NCBI RefSeq assembly: GCF_013363975.1
Contig: NZ_JABWGN010000026.1
Location: forward strand, 19,615-83,614
DNA: 64,000 bases
Origin: Nonomuraea montanisoli
GTDB lineage: Bacteria; Actinomycetota; Actinomycetes; Streptosporangiales; Streptosporangiaceae
Direction: 5' to 3'
The translations under genes were made by a program, and so were the position numbers. Positions 25,471 to 34,014 of this stretch are shown here, piece by piece. Within the stretch, counting starts at the first letter, position 1, and each line of letters opens with the position of its first letter. The notes below the pieces were generated by a model. It searched no databases. It saw nothing but the letters and a program-made list of their open reading frames with translations, and was not told the origin of the DNA.

Positions 25471-26235
25471 CTACTCGCCCTTCCACTGGGGGGCGCGCTT
25501 CTCGGCGAACGCCGCCGCGCCCTCCATGGCGTCCTTGGAGCCGAACACCGGGTTGATGATCTCGCCCTGGCGGCGGAACATCTCCTCCAGCGGCCAGTCC
25601 TGCGACTCGATGATCACCCGCTTGGTCGCCGCGAGAGCCAGCGGCGCGTTGGCCGCGATCTTGCGGGCCAGCTCCAGCGCGCCCTCCAGGGCGGCGCCGG
25701 GCTCGGTGATCCGGTTGACCAGGCCCAGCTCGTACAGGCGCGAGGCCGGGTAGTGGTCGCCGGTCAGGGCGATCTCCATGGCCACGTGGTACGGCACGCG
25801 GCGCGGCAGCCGCATGATGCCGCCCGCGCCCGCGACCAGCCCCCGCTTGGGCTCCGGCAGGCCGAACGTCGCCTCGGAGGAGGCCACGACGAGGTCGCAG
25901 GACAGCGCGAGCTCGAAGCCGCCCGCCAGGGCGTACCCCTCGACCGCGGCCACCAGCGGCTTGCGCGGCGGCCCCTCGGTGAGACCGCCGAAGCCGCGCC
26001 CCTCGACCACGGGGAAGTCGCCGGCCAGGAAGCCCTTGAGGTCCATGCCGGCGCTGAACGTGCCGCCCGCGCCGGTCAGGACGTAGGCGGAGACGTCGGG
26101 GCGGCCGTCGAGCGCGTCCAGCGCCTCGGCGATGCCCCGGGCCACCGCGCCGTTGATCGCGTTGCGCGCCTTCGGGCGGTTGATCGTGAGCACGGCGACG
26201 CCGCCGGACTCCTCGACGAGCACGTCGTCAGACAC
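25471..26235 (-). CDS. Enoyl-CoA hydratase/isomerase
   Basis: A 254-residue crotonase-fold protein. The acyl-CoA and oxyanion segments are FSAGMDLKGF and AVEGYALAGGFELALSCDLVVAS, with the second acidic position in FGLPEPKRGLVAGAG. The gene follows a type II 3-hydroxyacyl-CoA dehydrogenase after 6 bases, making a two-gene beta-oxidation operon. The start ATG is at 26235. Exact substrate is not visible. Confidence 0.9.
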   Translation of the reverse strand: MSDDVLVEESGGVAVLTINRPKARNAINGAVARGIAEALDALDGRPDVSAYVLTGAGGTFSAGMDLKGFLAGDFPVVEGRGFGGLTEGPPRKPLVAAVEGYALAGGFELALSCDLVVASSEATFGLPEPKRGLVAGAGGIMRLPRRVPYHVAMEIALTGDHYPASRLYELGLVNRITEPGAALEGALELARKIAANAPLALAATKRVIIESQDWPLEEMFRRQGEIINPVFGSKDAMEGAAAFAEKRAPQWKGE

Positions 26236-26241
26236 GTGACC

Positions 26242-27015
26242 TCACTTGGGCTGGAAGCGGATGCCGCCGTCGAAGCGGACGACCTCGGCGTTCATGTAGT
26301 TGTTCTCGACGAGGGAGCGGACGAGGTGGGCGAACTCGCTCGCCTGGCCCATGCGCTTGGGGAAGACGACCGGCGCGACCAGCTTGGCCTTGAACTCCTC
26401 GGCGTTGGGGTTGAAGCCGTAGATGGGGGTGTCGATGATGCCGGGGCAGATCGTGTTGACGCGGACGCCGATGGCGGCCAGGTCGCGGGCGGCGGGCACG
26501 GTCATGCCGACGATGCCGCCCTTGGAGGCGGAGTAGGCGAGCTGGCCGGTCTGGCCCTCCAAGGCCGCCACGGACGCGGTGTTGATCACCACGCCGCGCT
26601 GGCCGTCGCCGTCCACCGGCTCGGTCTTCGCGATGGCGGCGGCGCCGATGCGCATGAGGTTGAACGTGCCGATCAGGTTGACCTCGATGACCTTGCGGTA
26701 GGAGGCCGCGCTGTGGGGGTTGCCCTCCCGGTTGACCGTGCGCTCGGCCCAGCCGATGCCCGCGCTGTTGACCACGACGCGCAGCGGCTTGCCGGTGGCG
26801 ACGGCGGCATCGACGGCTGCCTGCACCTGGTCCTCGTCGGACACGTCGGTGCGGACGAAGACGCCGCCGAGCTCGTCGGCGACGGCCTTGCCGCGCTCCT
26901 CGTTCAGGTCGGCGATCACGACGGTCGCGCCGTGCCGCGCGAGCTCGCGGGCGGTGGCCTCACCGAGGCCGCTGGCGCCGCCGGAGATGATTGCTGCAGA
27001 TCCGTTCACGTCCAT
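26242..27015 (-). CDS. 3-hydroxyacyl-CoA dehydrogenase, SDR type
   Basis: A 257-residue short-chain dehydrogenase, NAD-binding motif SGGASGLGEATAREL, Asp in ADLNEER indicating NAD rather than NADP, then NSAG, catalytic Ser in INTASVAALEG and YSASK. It resembles type II 3-hydroxyacyl-CoA dehydrogenases. First gene of the operon with enoyl-CoA hydratase, so both steps of the 2-enoyl/3-oxo segment of beta-oxidation are together. Confidence 0.9.
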   Translation of the reverse strand: MDVNGSAAIISGGASGLGEATARELARHGATVVIADLNEERGKAVADELGGVFVRTDVSDEDQVQAAVDAAVATGKPLRVVVNSAGIGWAERTVNREGNPHSAASYRKVIEVNLIGTFNLMRIGAAAIAKTEPVDGDGQRGVVINTASVAALEGQTGQLAYSASKGGIVGMTVPAARDLAAIGVRVNTICPGIIDTPIYGFNPNAEEFKAKLVAPVVFPKRMGQASEFAHLVRSLVENNYMNAEVVRFDGGIRFQPK

Positions 27016-27063
27016 ATCCCGGACCCTAACCCGCCGACCGAATGAAGTTCTACTCGGGGTGGG

Positions 27064-27402
27064 TTAAATCTCACCCACAGCGCTGTCGACGTCGGAGTAC
27101 ACCTTGATCCGCCGGTCGAGGCCGGTGGTGCGCAGGATCCGGGCCACCGGGGCCTGGGGCGCCGCCAGCGACACCCCGCCGCCCTCGCCGGTCGCCAGCC
27201 GCCACGCCTCGATGAGCACCGACAGGCCGCTGGAGTCCATGAACGACAGCAGCTGGAGGTCGAGGACGAGCCGGGCGCTGTCCTGCTTGATGGCGTCGCG
27301 TACCTCGTCGCGGAGGAACGGCGCCGTGAAAAGGTCGAGCTCACCCTCCACGGCCACCACCACGGCGTCACCGAGGGCGTGTCGCGCAAGCCGCAGCTTC
27401 AT
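27064..27402 (-). CDS. STAS-domain anti-sigma factor antagonist
   Basis: A 112-residue single-domain STAS protein. The phospho-acceptor Ser motif FMDSSGLSVL is intact, after VVAVEGELDLFTAPFLRDEV. Such proteins bind HATPase anti-sigma kinases and are dephosphorylated by SpoIIE-type phosphatases, one of which is at 16388-18607. It has its own start at 27402 and no close operon partner. Confidence 0.9.
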   Translation of the reverse strand: MKLRLARHALGDAVVVAVEGELDLFTAPFLRDEVRDAIKQDSARLVLDLQLLSFMDSSGLSVLIEAWRLATGEGGGVSLAAPQAPVARILRTTGLDRRIKVYSDVDSAVGEI

Positions 27403-27456
27403 TGGGCCCCTCCTCGATGAGCCACTGTACTTCTCCCGGAGGCGCGGTGGCGCGGC

Positions 27457-28203
27457 TCAGGCGGGCTCGGCGGGGGCCGGAATGGCGAAGCCGTACGGAA
27501 GCTCCAGCCGGTGGGCCGCGAGCAGGCCGGTGTCGGCGAGGAGCTCGCGCGTGGGCCCGTCGGCGGCGATCACCCCGTCGGAGAGGATCAGCGAGCGCTC
27601 GCACAGCTCCAGCGCGTACGGCAGGTCGTGCGTGACCATGAGCACGGTCACGTCGAGCGAGCGCAGGACCTCGGCCAGCTCCCTGCGGGCGGCCGGGTCG
27701 AGGTTGGACGACGGCTCGTCCAGCACGAGGATCTCGGGCTCCATCGCGAGCACGGTCGCCACGGCCACCCTGCGCCGCTGGCCGAACGACAGGTGGTGCG
27801 GCGGCCGGTCGATGGCCTCCAGCATGCCGACCCGTTCGAGGGCGCCCTTGACCGCGCGCTCCAGCTCCTCGCCGGTCAGGCCCATGTTGGCCGGGCCGAA
27901 GGCCACGTCGTCGCGGACGGTCGGCATGAAGAGCTGGTCGTCGGGGTCCTGGAAGACCAGGCCGACCCGGCGGCGGACCTCCTTGAGCGTGTCCTTGCGC
28001 ACGGGCGTGCCGGCCACGGTCACCGTGCCGTGCCCGGCGGTGAGGATGCCGTTGAGGTGCATGACGAGCGTGGTCTTGCCCGCGCCGTTCGGGCCGAGCA
28101 GCGCGACCCGCTCGCCCCGGCCGATCGTGAGGTCCACGCCGAACAGGGCCTGCGTGCCGTCCGGGTAGGCGTAGGCCAGACGCGAGACTTCGAGTGAGTT
28201 CAC
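27457..28203 (-). CDS. cbiO: Cobalt/nickel ECF transporter ATPase
   Basis: A 248-residue ABC ATPase. Walker A GPNGAGKTT, Q-loop VFQDPDDQLF, signature LSFGQRRR (Gln-rich rather than LSGGQ) and Walker B ILVLDEPSSNLD are visible. The GTG at 28203 overlaps the stop of the CbiQ gene by four bases (GTGA). It powers the CbiMN-Q complex. The C-terminal extension is short and Pro/Ala-rich. Confidence 0.92.
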   Translation of the reverse strand: MNSLEVSRLAYAYPDGTQALFGVDLTIGRGERVALLGPNGAGKTTLVMHLNGILTAGHGTVTVAGTPVRKDTLKEVRRRVGLVFQDPDDQLFMPTVRDDVAFGPANMGLTGEELERAVKGALERVGMLEAIDRPPHHLSFGQRRRVAVATVLAMEPEILVLDEPSSNLDPAARRELAEVLRSLDVTVLMVTHDLPYALELCERSLILSDGVIAADGPTRELLADTGLLAAHRLELPYGFAIPAPAEPA

Positions 28204-28955
28204 AGGGACAGTCCCAACACCGCTAGAGCCGAAACCGGCAGCAGGAGCGCGACCCCCCACTGCGCGGCCGACGCCGAGACCTCGCCGAGCATCGGCATCC
28301 GGCCGGAGTAGCCGCGGCTCAGCATCGCCAGGTGCACTCTCTCACCCCGCTCGTACGAGCGGATGAACAGGGCCCCCGCCGAGCGGGCGACGGCCGGGAT
28401 CTGCCGGACGTCGCGGGCCTCGAAGCCGCGCGACTCGCGCGCCACCCGCATCCGCCGCATCTCGTCCAGGATCACGTCGAGGTAGCGCAGCATGAACATG
28501 GCGATCTGCACCAGCAGCGACGGCACGCGCAGCCGCTGCGCCCCGAGCAGGATCACCCGGGGCTCGGTCGTGGCCGCCAGCAGGATGGAGGCGACCACGC
28601 CCAGCGTGGCCTTGGCCAGGATGTTCCACGCCGCCCACAGCCCGGGCACGCTGAGCGAGAGGCCGAGCACCGTGGTCCGCTCCCCCAGCCCGATCACCGG
28701 GATGAGGAAGGCGAACAGCACGAACGGCAGCTCGATCGCCATCCGCCGCAGCACGTGGCCGGGCGGCACGCGGGCGGCCCAGGCCACGGCCGCCAGCAGC
28801 AGCGCGTACGCGGCGAACGCCCAGAACCGCTCGCGCGGCGTGGCCACCACGACCACGGCGAAGGCGAAGGCCGCGAGCAGCTTGCACTGCGGCGGCAGCC
28901 GGTGGACCGCCGAAGCGCCCGGCAGGTAGAGCTGGTGGTGGTGCCCCGCGCCCAC
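28200..28955 (-). CDS. cbiQ: Cobalt/nickel ECF transporter transmembrane subunit
   Basis: A 251-residue energy-coupling (T) protein. It has several membrane helices and the conserved cytoplasmic motifs ESRGFEARD and SRGYSGRM that contact the ATPase. It begins with GTG at 28955 in a His-rich N-terminus and lies nine bases after the CbiM gene. It works with CbiM and CbiO in high-affinity nickel or cobalt uptake. Confidence 0.9.
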   Translation of the reverse strand: MGAGHHHQLYLPGASAVHRLPPQCKLLAAFAFAVVVVATPRERFWAFAAYALLLAAVAWAARVPPGHVLRRMAIELPFVLFAFLIPVIGLGERTTVLGLSLSVPGLWAAWNILAKATLGVVASILLAATTEPRVILLGAQRLRVPSLLVQIAMFMLRYLDVILDEMRRMRVARESRGFEARDVRQIPAVARSAGALFIRSYERGERVHLAMLSRGYSGRMPMLGEVSASAAQWGVALLLPVSALAVLGLSL

Positions 28956-28964
28956 GACGTTTCC

Positions 28965-29996
28965 TCAGACCTTGACCTGGTCGTCCCCGGCGGCGGGGGC
29001 GTGCCCGCGGGTGCGCGCCGCGTAGGCGACGGCGCCGGCGACGAGCAGCACGATGCCCACACCGACGACCCCGGCCACGCCCACGGGGATCCCGCCGACC
29101 TCGCCGTAGTCGCCCAGCGGCGACCAGCTCATCAGGTGGTCCGTCGCCTGGTCGAGGAAGCCCTTGTTCTCGGCCACGGCCTCCAGGCCGTCGGGGCTGG
29201 AGGAGGCGAAGAACGACACGACGCCCGCCAGCAGCAGCGTCAGGCCGACGCCGCCGAGCAGGAACGGCCGCACTCCGTGGCCGGCCGTCGCCGGCCGGGC
29301 CGCCGGCTCCACCGTCGTGACCCCGTCCGGGCCGCGCAGCACCAGCGGCGAGGCCAGCCCGCGCGCGCCGTACACGAGGTCGGGCCGGACGGCGAGGACC
29401 GCGCCGACCGTGAACGCGGTGATGAGGCCCTCGCCGATGCCGATGAGCACGTGGACGCCGCCCATCGCCGCGGCCACCGCCGACACCTCGATCGGCGCGG
29501 TGCCGCCGATCCAGAACAGCAGGGTGAACGCCAGCGCCGCGGCGGGCACCGAGATCAGGGAGGCGAGGAACGCGGCGATCGTCACCCCGCCCTTGCCCCG
29601 GACGAGCTGGGTGACCAGCCGGAAGACACCCCAGCCGACGAGCACGGTGACGATGCCCATGATCGTGATGTTGATGCCCAGCGCCGTGAGCCCGCCGTCG
29701 GCGAAGAACACGCCCTGGACGAGCAGGACCACGGCCATGCACAGGACCCCTGTGTAGGGACCCACGAGGATCGCCGCCAGCGCGCCTCCGAGCAGGTGCC
29801 CGCTGGTGCCGGCGGCGACCGGGAAGTTCAGCATCTGCACGGCGAAGATGAACGCGGCGACGAGGCCCGCCATCGGGGCGGTGCGGTCGTCGAGCTCGCG
29901 CCGGGCGCCGCGCAGGCACACGGCCACTCCGGCCGCGGCCACGGCTCCGGCGGAAACGGACACGGCCGCGTTGAAGAAGCCATCGGGTACGTGCAC
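28965..29996 (-). CDS. cbiM: Cobalt/nickel ECF transporter substrate subunit with CbiN-like tail
   Basis: A 343-residue fused CbiM-CbiN-like protein. The N-terminus MHVPDGF carries the metal-coordinating His at position 2, normal for CbiM/NikM. The core has the usual helices with GTSGHLLGG. After residue about 240 two more helices flank a loop with SPDGLEAVAENKGF, the PDGLE signature of CbiN/NikN. The GTG at 29996 has GAAGGA upstream. Metal choice between Ni and Co is not visible. No B12 riboswitch is seen in the short leader. Confidence 0.92.
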   Translation of the reverse strand: MHVPDGFFNAAVSVSAGAVAAAGVAVCLRGARRELDDRTAPMAGLVAAFIFAVQMLNFPVAAGTSGHLLGGALAAILVGPYTGVLCMAVVLLVQGVFFADGGLTALGINITIMGIVTVLVGWGVFRLVTQLVRGKGGVTIAAFLASLISVPAAALAFTLLFWIGGTAPIEVSAVAAAMGGVHVLIGIGEGLITAFTVGAVLAVRPDLVYGARGLASPLVLRGPDGVTTVEPAARPATAGHGVRPFLLGGVGLTLLLAGVVSFFASSSPDGLEAVAENKGFLDQATDHLMSWSPLGDYGEVGGIPVGVAGVVGVGIVLLVAGAVAYAARTRGHAPAAGDDQVKV

Positions 29997-30041
29997 GGCA
30001 CATCCTTCACCTAGGGCAGCACAACAGCCCTACTTTAGGAC

Positions 30042-30070
30042 ATTGTCTTGCACCTGCACATAGTTGGCAA
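30042..30070 (-). promoter_or_regulatory. Promoter of the nickel/cobalt uptake operon
   Basis: On the minus strand TTGCCA (30070-30065), a 17-base spacer and GACAAT (30047-30042). The -10 overlaps a small dyad GACA-T-TGTC, a possible metal-regulator half-site. Confidence 0.4.
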
Positions 30071-31894
30071 TTAGGGCAAGATCCTTCGTAGCACGGTACG
30101 AGCGGTGAGCTTCCGGACCACCGCGCTCAACCGTCCCTTACCCGGCGTCGCGTACGGCCGCACGCTGCGGAACATCGCCCCTCCCCACAGGCGGCGCGGC
30201 GCGGCCACCGTCTCGGCGTCGGCCTCGACCCGGAACCGGGCGGGCGGCCCGCCCACCACCACCTCCAGATAGGCGTCCCAGGTGCCCGGCGACAGGCGGC
30301 CGATCGCGGGCCGGGCCGCGAACCCGCCGCCCGGCAGCGGCACCACCCGCTCGGCGCGCTCGTCACCGGTGCGCCGCTCGCGCCAGATCAGCCGGCGCAG
30401 CGCCGACGCGCCGGGCGCCGACCCGCCGACCGTGACCTCGCCGTCCATGGCCAGCCGGCTGCCCAGCGCCCACCGGGTGCGGGTGACGCGCACGCTGCCG
30501 GGCACCGCCGCGAGGTGCCCGCCGACGTCGACGCTGAGGTTGCCGTTGTCCTTGGTGAAGTACGGGATGACGACCGCCTCGCCGACGAGCCGGGCGGCGG
30601 GCCGGGCGACGTCCTCGTCGCGGTCGGCGCCCAGCCGGCCCGTCCGCAGCACGCCCTCCAGCTCGATCGCGATCCGCGCGTCCCAGATGCCGGAGCCGAG
30701 CAGCGAGACGTCCAGGCGGGCGGTGAAGCGCTCGCCCTCGCACGCGGCGGGCACGACGACCTCACGCCCCGCGTCGTGCCGGTCGCGCAGCACCAGCGAC
30801 ATCGCGTACGGCAGGTGGACGCCGTCGAGCCCGGCCGTGCCCGCGACCACGAGCATGCCGTCCTCCCAGCGCAGCGCCGTCAGGCGGCGGCGGACGGCGG
30901 CGGCCTCGATGTCGGCCAGCCGGCCGAGCCGGTCGACGTCGTCGAGCGAGGCGACCCGCTGCCGGCCCATGCGGCTGAGCCGTGCGTGGACCCCCGGCGT
31001 CAGCCACTCGTCGCACAGCGCCGCGACCTCCTGCGCGATGCTCTTGCGGCGCACGGGGTCGGACTCCAGGAACGGCACGCCGAGCTGGGCCAGCACGTCC
31101 AGCCGGAAGTGCCGCAGCAGCAGGTGGTCGCGCAGCGGTCCCGGCGGGATGTGCTCCAGCATGAGCTGGACCGGCCCGCGGATCATGGTCAGCCAGCCCA
31201 CCGGGTCGCGGCTGCCGGACTGCTGCATGATGCTGCTGCCGTCGGGCCGGGCCACCAGGTGGTAGCAGTCGTGCTCGGCGACCACGGAGATCACCCCGGC
31301 GTGGCAGTAGGCGTGGACGGTGAAGTAGATGTCCTCGCCCACGAGCCGGCTCTCGGCGAAGCGGATGCGGTGGCGTTCGAGCATCTCGCGGCGGAAGAGC
31401 TTGAAGCACGACAGGCTGTTGTAGACCGCGCTGGCGCCCAGCTCGGCCCGCTCGGCGTCGCGGGCGAACATCGAGACCGGGGCGCGGCGGCCGTGGCCGA
31501 CCATCTTGCCGAGCACGATGTCGGAGCCGTTGCGGTCGGCCATGGCGACCATGCGCTCCAGCGCCTCGGGCCCGAGGTAGTCGTCGGCGTCGCAGAAGAA
31601 GACGTAGCGCCCGGTGGCGTGGTCGAGGCCGACGTTGCGCGGGCGCCCGGCGCCGCCGCCCTCGCCGCGCAGGCGCACGACCTTGACGCTGGCCTTGTGG
31701 TAGGCGGCGTAGAGGTCGAGCAGCTCGGCGCTGCCGTCGGTCGAGCCGTCGTCGACGACCACGATCTCCTTGCGCACCCGCTGCACCAGCACCGAGGTCA
31801 GGCAGCGGTCGAGGTACGGCCGGCAGTCGCGGGCCGGGATGACGACGCTGACGTCCACCGTCTCGCCGTCCTTCGCCGATGTCGTGATAGCCAC
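30071..31894 (-). CDS. Family 2 glycosyltransferase with long C-terminal region
   Basis: A 607-residue cytoplasmic protein. The GT-A domain is clear in the first 220 residues: VSVVIPARDCRPYLDRCLTS, VVDDGSTDGS, GRPRNVGLDHATG and the DXD-type metal site FFCDADDYLG, followed by LVGEDIYF. The remaining 380 residues form a helical linker and beta-rich modules like those in wall-teichoic-acid or polysaccharide glycosyltransferases. The start is GTG at 31894. The acceptor polymer is unknown. Confidence 0.85.
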   Translation of the reverse strand: MAITTSAKDGETVDVSVVIPARDCRPYLDRCLTSVLVQRVRKEIVVVDDGSTDGSAELLDLYAAYHKASVKVVRLRGEGGGAGRPRNVGLDHATGRYVFFCDADDYLGPEALERMVAMADRNGSDIVLGKMVGHGRRAPVSMFARDAERAELGASAVYNSLSCFKLFRREMLERHRIRFAESRLVGEDIYFTVHAYCHAGVISVVAEHDCYHLVARPDGSSIMQQSGSRDPVGWLTMIRGPVQLMLEHIPPGPLRDHLLLRHFRLDVLAQLGVPFLESDPVRRKSIAQEVAALCDEWLTPGVHARLSRMGRQRVASLDDVDRLGRLADIEAAAVRRRLTALRWEDGMLVVAGTAGLDGVHLPYAMSLVLRDRHDAGREVVVPAACEGERFTARLDVSLLGSGIWDARIAIELEGVLRTGRLGADRDEDVARPAARLVGEAVVIPYFTKDNGNLSVDVGGHLAAVPGSVRVTRTRWALGSRLAMDGEVTVGGSAPGASALRRLIWRERRTGDERAERVVPLPGGGFAARPAIGRLSPGTWDAYLEVVVGGPPARFRVEADAETVAAPRRLWGGAMFRSVRPYATPGKGRLSAVVRKLTARTVLRRILP

Positions 31895-32233
31895 AGCCGC
31901 GCCCCTCGCCGCTACAGTCCGCCTCCACTTGGATTCAGTATGTGATGAAGCGCGGTGGGCGCGTGGGGCGATCGGCGGACTTCACCACCGGCTTTTTTCT
32001 CGTCCCCTCACGACTCCGACAATTCTTCCCGTAGCCCGGGGAAAGCCCAGCTAATATCGCTAACCGGTCACCATTCGTCAGCACCGAATTACTTTCAGGA
32101 AGGCGTTTCTCCACCGCGGGGTGGAGAACTTTCCCACTGGTAGGAGTGCCGTACCCCGGCGCCTCCGACGGTGATCCGCCGGCCCTCGTCACGCGTCTAC
32201 GCTTAGGCAATCTCGACCGGGGAGGTGGCGGGA
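31895..32233. other. Intergenic region, 339 bp, divergent promoters
   Basis: It separates the glycosyltransferase gene (minus) from a helical protein gene (plus). It is less GC-rich than its surroundings, with an A/T-rich block around 32055-32100. A hairpin CTCCACC/GGTGGAG lies at 32109-32126. No known riboswitch pattern was recognised. Confidence 0.5.
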
Positions 32234-32584
32234 ATGACATCTGATCTCCGCAGGCACGGAGAAACCGGCTCGGCCGTACGTGCCGCCGAGCTCATCGTCT
32301 CCTCGGCACGCCTGCGGGAGCTCTCCGAGTGCTCGGCGCTGCTCCGCCGTACGCGGCTGAGGGCCGAGGAGATCGTGAAGGAGGCGCGGGAGCTGCTCGC
32401 GGAGGCCGAGCGGCAGGGCGACCCCGACCGGATCCTCGCCCTCAGCGTCCAGCTCGACGAGGCGCGCCGGGCCTACCGCAAGGTGGTCACCGCGTACGTG
32501 ACGATCTGCCGCCGGATCCGCGAGGAACGCCAGGAGATCGATCAGGCCCGCATGACCCTTGTCAGGCTCAGCCTGACGGATTAG
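32234..32584 (+). CDS. Small helical coiled-coil-like protein (116 aa)
   Basis: A charged, almost wholly helical protein: heptad-like stretches ARLRELSECSALLRR, RAEEIVKEARELLAEAER and ICRRIREERQEIDQAR. The ATG at 32234 is chosen because GGAGG lies eight bases upstream. No membrane or enzymatic motif is visible. It is nine bases upstream of the ClpX-zinc-finger gene, so the two are likely cotranscribed; function unknown. Confidence 0.7.
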   Translation: MTSDLRRHGETGSAVRAAELIVSSARLRELSECSALLRRTRLRAEEIVKEARELLAEAERQGDPDRILALSVQLDEARRAYRKVVTAYVTICRRIREERQEIDQARMTLVRLSLTD

Positions 32585-32593
32585 TGTCAGGCC

Positions 32594-32953
32594 ATGCCTG
32601 ACTGGAAAGAGAAACTGCGCTGTTCGTTCTGCCACAAGGGGAGCGCGGACGTCGCGAAGCTCATCGCGGGCCCCGGCGTCCACATCTGCGACGAGTGCGT
32701 CGGCCTCTGCGTCGACATCCTGGAGCAGGAGCGGCTCGCCACCTCCACCGAACCCCGCCTGCCCATGTGGGAGAGCATGACCGAGGAGCAGATCCTCGAC
32801 CACCTGCCCAAGATCGTCGCCGTCCAGGTCCAGGTCGACGACAACCTGCACGACTGGGTGCGCCACCTGCGCACGCGCGACGTGAGCTGGGAGCGCATCG
32901 GGGCCGCGCTGGGCATGACCCGGCAGTCCGCGTGGGAGAGGTTCCGGGAGTGA
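32594..32953 (+). CDS. ClpX-type zinc-finger protein with C-terminal HTH
   Basis: A 119-residue protein. The N-terminal domain matches the ClpX C4 zinc-binding fold: CSFCHKG and HICDECVGLC supply four cysteines (about residues 10-38). Instead of an AAA+ ATPase, the C-terminal half is a short helical linker and a helix-turn-helix, SWERIGAALGMTRQSAWERF. It may be a DNA-binding regulator that uses the ClpX zinc domain for dimerisation or adaptor contact; that is inference. Confidence 0.82.
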   Translation: MPDWKEKLRCSFCHKGSADVAKLIAGPGVHICDECVGLCVDILEQERLATSTEPRLPMWESMTEEQILDHLPKIVAVQVQVDDNLHDWVRHLRTRDVSWERIGAALGMTRQSAWERFRE

Positions 32954-33057
32954 CGCCTTCCGGGCCGCGCCGCGGCCGGATTTCGCGGCGACCGATATCC
33001 CGCGAACGGTAAACCGATGTGACCGGTGGGGCGTCCATCCTGCAAGGGAGGCCCACC

Positions 33058-33195
33058 ATGAGCGTCCTCGACGGCCTCGCGGCGCCGGATCTCGCGGAGC
33101 TCCGCCTGGAGCTGCTGCTGACCGCGGCGCTGCACCACGAGGCAGAGCGGCTGACCGCCCTCCGCGACCATGCGGAGCGGACGGCCGCCGATTGA
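33058..33195 (+). CDS. Small acidic helical protein (45 aa)
   Basis: ATG 33058 with an excellent Shine-Dalgarno (AAGGGAGG, about 6 bases upstream). The product begins MSVLDGLAAPDLAELRLELL and is predicted helical, with repeating Leu and Glu/Arg. A strong terminator hairpin follows at once. The combination of ribosome site and terminator supports a real small gene; no family is recognised. Confidence 0.6.
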   Translation: MSVLDGLAAPDLAELRLELLLTAALHHEAERLTALRDHAERTAAD

Positions 33196-33200
33196 ACGGG

Positions 33201-33234
33201 CTCCAGCTCCCCGGCCGCACCCGGGGAGCTGGAG
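33201..33234 (+). terminator. Strong terminator hairpin
   Basis: A perfect 14-bp stem (33201-33214 and 33221-33234, arm CTCCAGCTCCCCGG) with six-base loop, then TTGGGG. It ends the small gene and also faces the convergent lipase transcript. Confidence 0.75.
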
Positions 33235-33295
33235 TTGGGGGCCCTCGATCCGGTACGGGGTCATCCCGCCTTGCCGCGGGCGCGGAAGGCGGCCG

Positions 33296-33958
33296 TCAGG
33301 CCGGGCAGCCGCCGTTCAGGGCGGTCAGGACCGCGCTGATGAACGCCTGGTTCCCCGGCTCCTCCGCATGGGGCACGCCCGGGATCTCGGCCCGGCAGGC
33401 CACACCGTCGATGGTGTCGTTGCGGGTCTCGTCGAGCGAGCTGGCCAGCACGGTGTAGCGCACCGCGCCGGGGGTCGGGTCGCCGCTGTTGAGCTGCTGC
33501 ATGAACGAGCCCGAGGGGCACATCTGGCCGCCCTGCGCGACCGGGATCAGGCAGGCGGGCCAGTAGCCGCGCTGGCCGGTGCCCATGGAGACGTAGCTGA
33601 GGGTCTTGGCCGCGCCGCCCAGGGACTTCAGGTAGTACCGGGCCGACAGGCCGCCCATGCTGTGGCCGACCAGGCTCACCTTGTCGGCGGCGTGCGTCTG
33701 GCGCACCTGCTCGACCAGGGCGGCGATGGCGTTGGCGTTGGCGACGTTCTCCTCGCCGGGCAGGTCGATGGCGTACGTCGGGTGCCCGGCCTGCTCCAGC
33801 GCCGCCTTCATCGGGGCGAAGGAGTCGGGCGTGCCGTTCCAGCCGTGGACGAGGATGACCGGCTCGCCCTGGGACTGCCGCGCCCAGGCCACTCCCGAAC
33901 TCGTGCTCAGGGCCGCCGACAAGACGACGACCCCCGCTCCTGCCAGCAGACGCCCCAT
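33296..33958 (-). CDS. Secreted triacylglycerol lipase-like alpha/beta hydrolase
   Basis: A 220-residue exported lipase. ATG 33958 has AGGTGG upstream; a GTG three codons earlier is the alternative. A signal peptide with a hydrophobic core ends around VAWARQSQG. The catalytic elbow is VGHSMGGLSARYY, the oxyanion segment VILVHGWNGTPDSF, and His lies in PGVPHAEEPGN, as in class 2 bacterial lipases. The gene is divergent from a TetR regulator, with one long dyad operator between them. Confidence 0.87.
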   Translation of the reverse strand: MGRLLAGAGVVVLSAALSTSSGVAWARQSQGEPVILVHGWNGTPDSFAPMKAALEQAGHPTYAIDLPGEENVANANAIAALVEQVRQTHAADKVSLVGHSMGGLSARYYLKSLGGAAKTLSYVSMGTGQRGYWPACLIPVAQGGQMCPSGSFMQQLNSGDPTPGAVRYTVLASSLDETRNDTIDGVACRAEIPGVPHAEEPGNQAFISAVLTALNGGCPA

Positions 33959-33969
33959 GGTCGCCACCT

Positions 33970-33997
33970 AACTTACTTAGTGCTCGGTAAGTGAGTT
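33970..33997. promoter_or_regulatory. Long dyad operator between lipase and tetR genes
   Basis: A 28-bp imperfect palindrome: AACT at 33970 mirrors AGTT at 33997, and ACTTA mirrors TAAGT inside; ten of 14 base pairs match. It overlaps the promoters of both divergent genes and is a likely site of the neighbouring TetR protein. Confidence 0.65.
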
Positions 33998-34014
33998 GCG
34001 CTAGGTTTAGCACC

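Noticed and set aside
29997..30070. Cobalamin or NiCo riboswitch upstream of the CbiM gene
   Set aside because: The leader is about 70 bases and shows no B12-box or NiCo consensus; a promoter fits better.
31935..32240. 101-codon minus-strand frame in the region upstream of the glycosyltransferase gene
   Set aside because: Basic, low-information sequence with no start signal. The region is more likely promoter DNA.
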